Shown: one piece after another, positions 7,069 through 10,382 of the stretch
Layout of the letters: each line of letters begins with the position of its first letter
Position numbering within the stretch: position 1 is the stretch's first letter
Assembly: GCA_026389955.1 (NCBI GenBank)
Contig: JAPLGY010000630.1
Span: 1-10,382, forward strand
Length of the DNA: 10,382 nucleotides
From: Caldilinea sp.
GTDB lineage: Bacteria; Chloroflexota; Anaerolineae; Caldilineales; Caldilineaceae
Direction: 5' to 3'
The notes under the pieces: generated by a model
The model's input: only the letters and a program-made list of their open reading frames with translations
What the model was told of the DNA's origin: nothing
Database searches by the model: none
Made by a program: the position numbers and the translations under genes

Positions 7069-7504
7069 AATAGTCTTCTTTGAGTTGGGGAAAGCGGTCC
7101 AGCCCCATGCTTTTGAGGATCAGGGTACGGAACTGGCGCACCATGAAGTCGGTCAAAAAATAGCTGCCCGGTTCTTCGTCGAGCAGCTGCTGGAAGAGGG
7201 TCCCTCCGTACCATTCGTAGCAGTGTGGCCCGGCGATCCGTTCGACGCCGAGCCGGTCGAGCATGCTGTCGAGTGCCCCGCCGGTGCCGCAGTCGCCGTA
7301 GACGACGATCAGCCGGCTGTAGCGTTCGCGCAGTTCGACGATCCGTTTTTCCACAGCGGGGGCAATGCGGGCGGGGACCATGTGGAAGGTGGCTGGCACG
7401 GCGACGATGTCGACGGCCCAGCCATGGCGGGCTTTGAGAGCCAGCACCTCGCGTGCCAGTGCGCCGCAGATGATCAGCGCAGGGGTCCTCTGCGACGGGG
7501 TCAT
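6968..7504 (-). pseudogene. DUF1638 family protein, 3' end lost
   Basis: About 179 residues match the DUF1638 pattern: an opening [11 protein letters not shown], then [37 protein letters not shown] and [14 protein letters not shown], with conserved Cys in DCG and HCYE. The ATG at 7504 overlaps the methyltransferase's TGA as ATGA. The family's exact reaction is not established, but such genes lie beside corrinoid and methyl-THF methyltransferases in several methyl-group-using bacteria and archaea, so a role in that pathway is likely. Family-like sequence stops near LGLPLE (about 6968). From there the frame has no stop of its own and runs through fhs in the wrong frame to 5837. The last 20-30 residues and the stop codon therefore appear to be missing, and I place the end where the resemblance ends. 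The bulk of the domain, including the Cys residues, is present. Confidence 0.7.
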
Positions 7505-8245
7505 CCGCGCCGGATCCTCCGTTCGCGCCGGCCTGTCGGTTCTCCGGCCGGTTTCGGCTCGCGGTTGGCAATGATCCAGCGCAGGCAGTTTTCGTCGTTG
7601 CCGGCCATCACATCGGCGGCCATGAGGGCAGTTTTGATCGTTTCCTCGATCGGGTTGGTGATGGCAGAGGTCAGCCCGGCGCCGATCGCCATGGCCAGGA
7701 AGGTGCCGTTGAGCGGCCCGCGGTTGGGCAGCCCGAACGAGACGTTGCTGGCGCCGCAGCAGGTGTTGACCTGGAGCTCGTCGCGGCAGCGGCGTACAAT
7801 CTCGAACACCTGTCGGCCGGCGGTGCGCATGGCGCCGATCGGCATCACCAGTGGGTCGATCATCACATCTTGGCGGGGGATGCCGTGGTCGAGGGCGCGT
7901 TCGATAATTTTTTTGGCGACTGCCAGCCGGACTTCGGGCCAGCGCGGCGACGATCGAGGAGTCGATCGAAAGGGGGGCGTCGGTGATCGACTGCACGATC
8001 TGAATGGCTGCGGCCAGGATGGCGGGTTCGTCGGCCAGCGGGATGCCGGCGTTGACGTCCAGCATATGGGCGCCGGCCGCCAGCTGGGCGTGGGCATCGT
8101 GGATCACGCGTGAAAAATCGCCGGCGGCCATCTCTGCTGCCAGTTTTTTGCGTCCGGTCGGGTTGATGCGTTCGCCGATGACGACAAATGGGCGGTCGGG
8201 GCCGATGCAGATCTCTTTGGCGTAGGAACTGACTCTTGTTTCCAC
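7501..8245 (-). pseudogene. Methyltetrahydrofolate:corrinoid methyltransferase (AcsE/MtrH/DHPS-like), internal deletion and frameshift
   Basis: This class moves the methyl group between methyl-THF and a corrinoid protein, using a TIM-barrel fold related to dihydropteroate synthase. The first 102 residues (8245 to about 7938) carry [20 protein letters not shown] and PLSIDSS. The last 145 residues, in another frame from about 7938 to the TGA at 7501, carry [35 protein letters not shown] and [10 protein letters not shown]. Between VAAL and PEVR, the strand holding the family's NSVTGE-like Asn and the following helices is absent, about 50 codons by comparison with the usual spacing, and the frame changes. 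The GTG start at 8245 has AAGGAG 9 bases upstream. The gene begins 41 bases after metF and overlaps DUF1638 by ATGA. As written it cannot make an active enzyme. The first frame instead runs on into the DUF1638 frame. Either a true pseudogene or a sequence error. Confidence 0.85.
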
Positions 8246-8286
8246 TTGCGGACACTCCTTTGCTGTGTGGGCTGAGTGGCCAGGTT

Positions 8287-9297
8287 TCAGCGGGCCGCTC
8301 TGGCAGGCCGCTGAAGCTGGCGCGGGCGGATCGGGTGGGGCATTTCGGCCCGGAAGGGGCGCGGCAGCAGGCCGGCCTCCTCCACGATCTCGGCGACCAG
8401 TTCTTCCTGGCGGTAGGCCATGATGTGCACGCCCGCCACACCGGCAATCTCGCGCATTTGTTGGATGATTTCGACGCAGATCCGTTTGCCTTCGGCGCGT
8501 TGTCTGGCTTTGGGCACGCCGTTGATGCGTGCGATCACGCTGTCGGGGATAAAGACGCCCGGTACTTTGGTCCGCAGGAATTCAGCGGCGCCAGCCGACC
8601 GCAGCGGGCCGACGCCGGCCAGGACGAAACAGTGTTCGTGCAGCCCCAGGTCGCACACCTGCTGCATGAAGTGCTGCATGCGTGGCACGTCGAAGCAGTA
8701 CTGGGTTTGGATGAACTCTGCGCCGGCGGCAATTTTTTTGGCCAGCCGCTGTGCACGCCAGTCGAAGGGGGGGGCAAACGGGTTTTCCGCAGCCCCGAGA
8801 AAGAGGGGAGGGGGGACGGTCAGTTTGCGTCCGCTCAAGTAGACGCCCTGGTCGCGCATGATGCGTGCGGTCTGCAGCAGCTGGATGCTGTCGAGGTCAA
8901 AGACCCGTTTGGCCTGCGGCTGGTCGCCGGCGGTGACGTCGTCGCCGGTGATACAGAGCACGTTGCGGACCCCCATCGCGGCGGCCCCGAGCAGATCGCC
9001 TTGGATGGCGATGCGGTTGCGGTCGCGACAGGAGATCTGGAAGACCGGTTCGTAGCCGGCACGGGTCAGCAGCGCACAGATGGCGACGCTGGACATATGG
9101 CAGTTGGCCCCTGAGGCGTCGACGGCGTTGATGCCGTCGCAGATGCTGGAGAGCACGATTGCGGCGTCGTAGACTTCTTGTGGGTCAGCCGAGTCAGGCG
9201 GGTTGAGCTCTGCCGTCACGGCGAACCGGCCCGAGCGCAGCACCCGTTCGAGCCGGCTGCGGGCAGTGTCCTGGGTGGAGGGGGGAGGAGCCATCAT
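8287..9297 (-). CDS. metF: Methylenetetrahydrofolate reductase, MetF family
   Basis: This flavoprotein interconverts 5,10-methylene-THF and 5-methyl-THF in the cytoplasm. The product is 336 aa, a little longer than the ~300 aa of E. coli MetF. Visible family marks are the catalytic Glu in VTAELNPP (E30), the ITGDD motif (116-120) with the FAD/folate-contacting Asp, [10 protein letters not shown] (132-141), and [15 protein letters not shown] (193-207) with the folate-binding Gln region. The start is the ATG at 9297, which overlaps the metV TGA as ATGA. No ribosome binding site precedes it, so translation probably depends on coupling to metV. The frame stays open further upstream to 9612, but that part is metV in another frame. 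The pairing with MetV suggests the acetogen-type MetVF complex rather than the stand-alone NADH enzyme; the electron donor cannot be read from the sequence. Confidence 0.92.
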   Translation of the reverse strand: MMAPPPSTQDTARSRLERVLRSGRFAVTAELNPPDSADPQEVYDAAIVLSSICDGINAVDASGANCHMSSVAICALLTRAGYEPVFQISCRDRNRIAIQGDLLGAAAMGVRNVLCITGDDVTAGDQPQAKRVFDLDSIQLLQTARIMRDQGVYLSGRKLTVPPPLFLGAAENPFAPPFDWRAQRLAKKIAAGAEFIQTQYCFDVPRMQHFMQQVCDLGLHEHCFVLAGVGPLRSAGAAEFLRTKVPGVFIPDSVIARINGVPKARQRAEGKRICVEIIQQMREIAGVAGVHIMAYRQEELVAEIVEEAGLLPRPFRAEMPHPIRPRQLQRPARAAR

Positions 9298-9794
9298 GCG
9301 GGGTGTTGTTGGGCGGCCGCAGGGCTTGAGGCCTGTGCCCATCCGGCGGGCACTTGTTTGTCTGCGCCGGTCAGCAGGTTGATCCAGGCCGAGGTCTGTT
9401 CCAGCTGGCGGTTGACCGGCGGCTGGATGTGGGCCAATTCGTGGCCGTAGATCGGCATGCGCTGGGCGTTTTCGTAGGCGACAACCCAGACGCAGGGCAT
9501 CTCGGGTTTGACTTCGCAGTGGCCGTCGCTGCGCACGCCGCCGCAGGGGCCGTTGCGCAAGTTTTTTGGACACTCCATCGGGCAGACCATGCCGGTCGAG
9601 TGCAAAATACACTGGCCGCAGTGGTGGCAGCCGAAGAGCCGTTCCTTGGTAAAATCTTCGACCGGTCGGATCAGCCGTTCGACCCGTGCATAGCCGACCC
9701 GTGCGACCAGGGGGTTGAGTTTCCAGGCGGCCTTTTCGGTGGCCTGGTACATTTTTTCGAGCAGAGTAGGGCGTTTGCGCAGCCAGCGAAACAT
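9294..9794 (-). CDS. metV: MetV-like methylenetetrahydrofolate reductase C-terminal (cysteine-rich) domain protein
   Basis: The product is 166 aa with a cysteine cluster at 56-101: FGCHHCGQC, MVCPMECPK, NGPCGGV, HCEV and MPCVW, eight Cys in all (56, 59, 62, 71, 75, 84, 93, 101). This is the MTHFR_C (PF12225) pattern of MetV, the small partner of MetF in acetogens, where it binds metal or Fe-S and helps pass electrons to MetF. The N-terminal 50 residues are basic and amphipathic, and the Ala/Gln-rich tail (154-166) is probably disordered. The start ATG at 9794 has AAAGGAG 6 bases upstream. It lies 32 bases after the homocysteine methyltransferase gene and overlaps metF by 4 bases, which supports a stoichiometric complex. 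The symbol rests on domain content and on adjacency to metF. Confidence 0.82.
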   Translation of the reverse strand: MFRWLRKRPTLLEKMYQATEKAAWKLNPLVARVGYARVERLIRPVEDFTKERLFGCHHCGQCILHSTGMVCPMECPKNLRNGPCGGVRSDGHCEVKPEMPCVWVVAYENAQRMPIYGHELAHIQPPVNRQLEQTSAWINLLTGADKQVPAGWAQASSPAAAQQHPA

Positions 9795-9826
9795 CAGCGG
9801 CTCCTTTGTGTGAACAGCCTCTTGGA

Positions 9827-10382
9827 TCAGCTTCGTCGAAGACGCCGTTCGCGCGTCCGGCTGCCGGCAGCCGGGTCGACGGGGTCTGTCGGCACGAGCG
9901 GTGCGACCTCGGGCACGGGGATGGCCCCGTCGAGCACCTGACGCATCATGTGGATGTGGGCGGGCCCGCTGCCGCAGCAGCCGCCGATCAGGGTGCTGCC
10001 TTGGCGGCGCACGCGGTCGGCGTAGGCAGCCATGACTGCGGGGCTCCCGTCGTAGATCAACTTGTTGCCCGCGTAGCGGGGCATCCCGGCGTTGGCTTTG
10101 GCGATGAGCAGCAGGTCAGGGGCAGCGGCATGCATCTCGGCCAGAGCGGCTTCGGTGTCGATCAGATTGTTGCCGCAGTTGGCGCCGATCGCGGTCAGCC
10201 CCAGCCCGGCCATTTCCTGGCCCATCTGGGTGCCGGTGACGCCCATCATCGTACGTCCGCGTGTGTCGTAGCTCATGGTGGCACAGATCGGCATCTCAGC
10301 GGCCACCGAGCGGGCACCTTCCACGGCTGCCTTGACCTCGTTGAGGTCGCTCATGGTTTCGACCCACAGAAGATCGACGCCT
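9827..10382 (-). CDS. Homocysteine S-methyltransferase family protein (N-terminus off window)
   Basis: Only the last 184 residues are present; the frame is open through the right edge. The family's three zinc-binding cysteines are visible: one in GANCG (residue 69 of the visible part) and the pair in GGCCGSGPAHI (135-136). A conserved VETMSDLNE stretch lies at 8-16. Enzymes of this family transfer a methyl group to zinc-bound homocysteine to give methionine, from betaine, S-methylmethionine or, in the MetH N-terminal module, via cobalamin. The donor cannot be told from this part. No folate- or B12-binding domain follows: the protein ends soon after the barrel with a short basic tail (SRTRERRLRRS), so it is not a full MetH. 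It sits 32 bases upstream of metV in the same direction and may work with the methyltransferase and a corrinoid protein encoded elsewhere. Confidence 0.85.
   Translation of the reverse strand, partial: GVDLLWVETMSDLNEVKAAVEGARSVAAEMPICATMSYDTRGRTMMGVTGTQMGQEMAGLGLTAIGANCGNNLIDTEAALAEMHAAAPDLLLIAKANAGMPRYAGNKLIYDGSPAVMAAYADRVRRQGSTLIGGCCGSGPAHIHMMRQVLDGAIPVPEVAPLVPTDPVDPAAGSRTRERRLRRS

Noticed and set aside
4921..7083. A 720-codon open frame on the plus strand opposite fhs
   Set aside because: It mirrors the Fhs coding strand and has Gly/His/Asp-rich antisense composition and no motif.
7905..7916. The 7-base A/T run in the methyltransferase as the cause of the frame change
   Set aside because: Residues on both sides of the run ([10 protein letters not shown]) are in the same correct frame. 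The break is about 25 bases away and involves missing sequence.
5837..8245. A genuine methyltransferase-DUF1638 fusion protein
   Set aside because: About 145 codons between the two recognisable parts are out of frame with the methyltransferase's own C-terminal motifs, and the tail lies in the wrong frame of fhs. It is a by-product of the deletions.

Overview
This is about 10.4 kb of GC-rich bacterial DNA (roughly 60% G+C by eye, with GTG and TTG starts and many 4-base ATGA gene overlaps). It looks like ordinary chromosome: there is no tRNA, rRNA, CRISPR array or complete insertion sequence. The mix of genes (a long-form formate-tetrahydrofolate ligase, split MetV/MetF, DUF1638, a GH38-type hydrolase and an ECF sigma factor) would fit a Chloroflexota bacterium, perhaps near Caldilineae. 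That placement is inferred from general resemblance and was not tested.

Layout. (1) Bases 2-997, plus strand: the end of a probable XRE-type helix-turn-helix regulator with a C-terminal sensor-like domain, cut by the left edge. (2) Bases 998-1303: a 306-base convergent intergenic region ending in a perfect 17-bp hairpin. (3) Bases 1304-4940, minus strand: an apparent three-gene unit of ECF sigma factor (TTG start, strong ribosome binding site), a 66-aa single-pass membrane protein coupled to it by ATGA, and an 881-aa glycoside hydrolase family 38 protein. (4) Bases 4941-5106: a spacer with the sigma gene's leader and a hairpin terminator of the next operon. (5) Bases 5107 to the right edge, minus strand: a one-carbon operon read from right to left: homocysteine S-methyltransferase (partial), MetV-like zinc/iron-sulfur protein, MetF reductase, methyltetrahydrofolate:corrinoid methyltransferase, DUF1638 protein, and formate-tetrahydrofolate ligase.

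How the operon would work. The intact enzymes form most of the methyl branch of tetrahydrofolate metabolism. Fhs links formate and 10-formyl-THF, MetF/MetV links methylene-THF and methyl-THF, the DHPS-like methyltransferase moves methyl groups between THF and a corrinoid protein, and the homocysteine methyltransferase makes methionine. FolD and the corrinoid protein are not in the window. The direction (acetogenic reduction, or oxidation of methyl groups from methylated compounds) cannot be decided from the sequence.

The main surprise is that this operon is damaged at two places about 1 kb apart. The methyltransferase gene lacks an internal block of about 50 codons and changes frame at about 7938. 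The end of DUF1638 runs directly into the body of fhs at about 6965, in different frames, with no stop codon for the first and no convincing start for the second. Both look like non-triplet deletions. They may be real decay or errors in the assembled sequence, and raw reads would decide.
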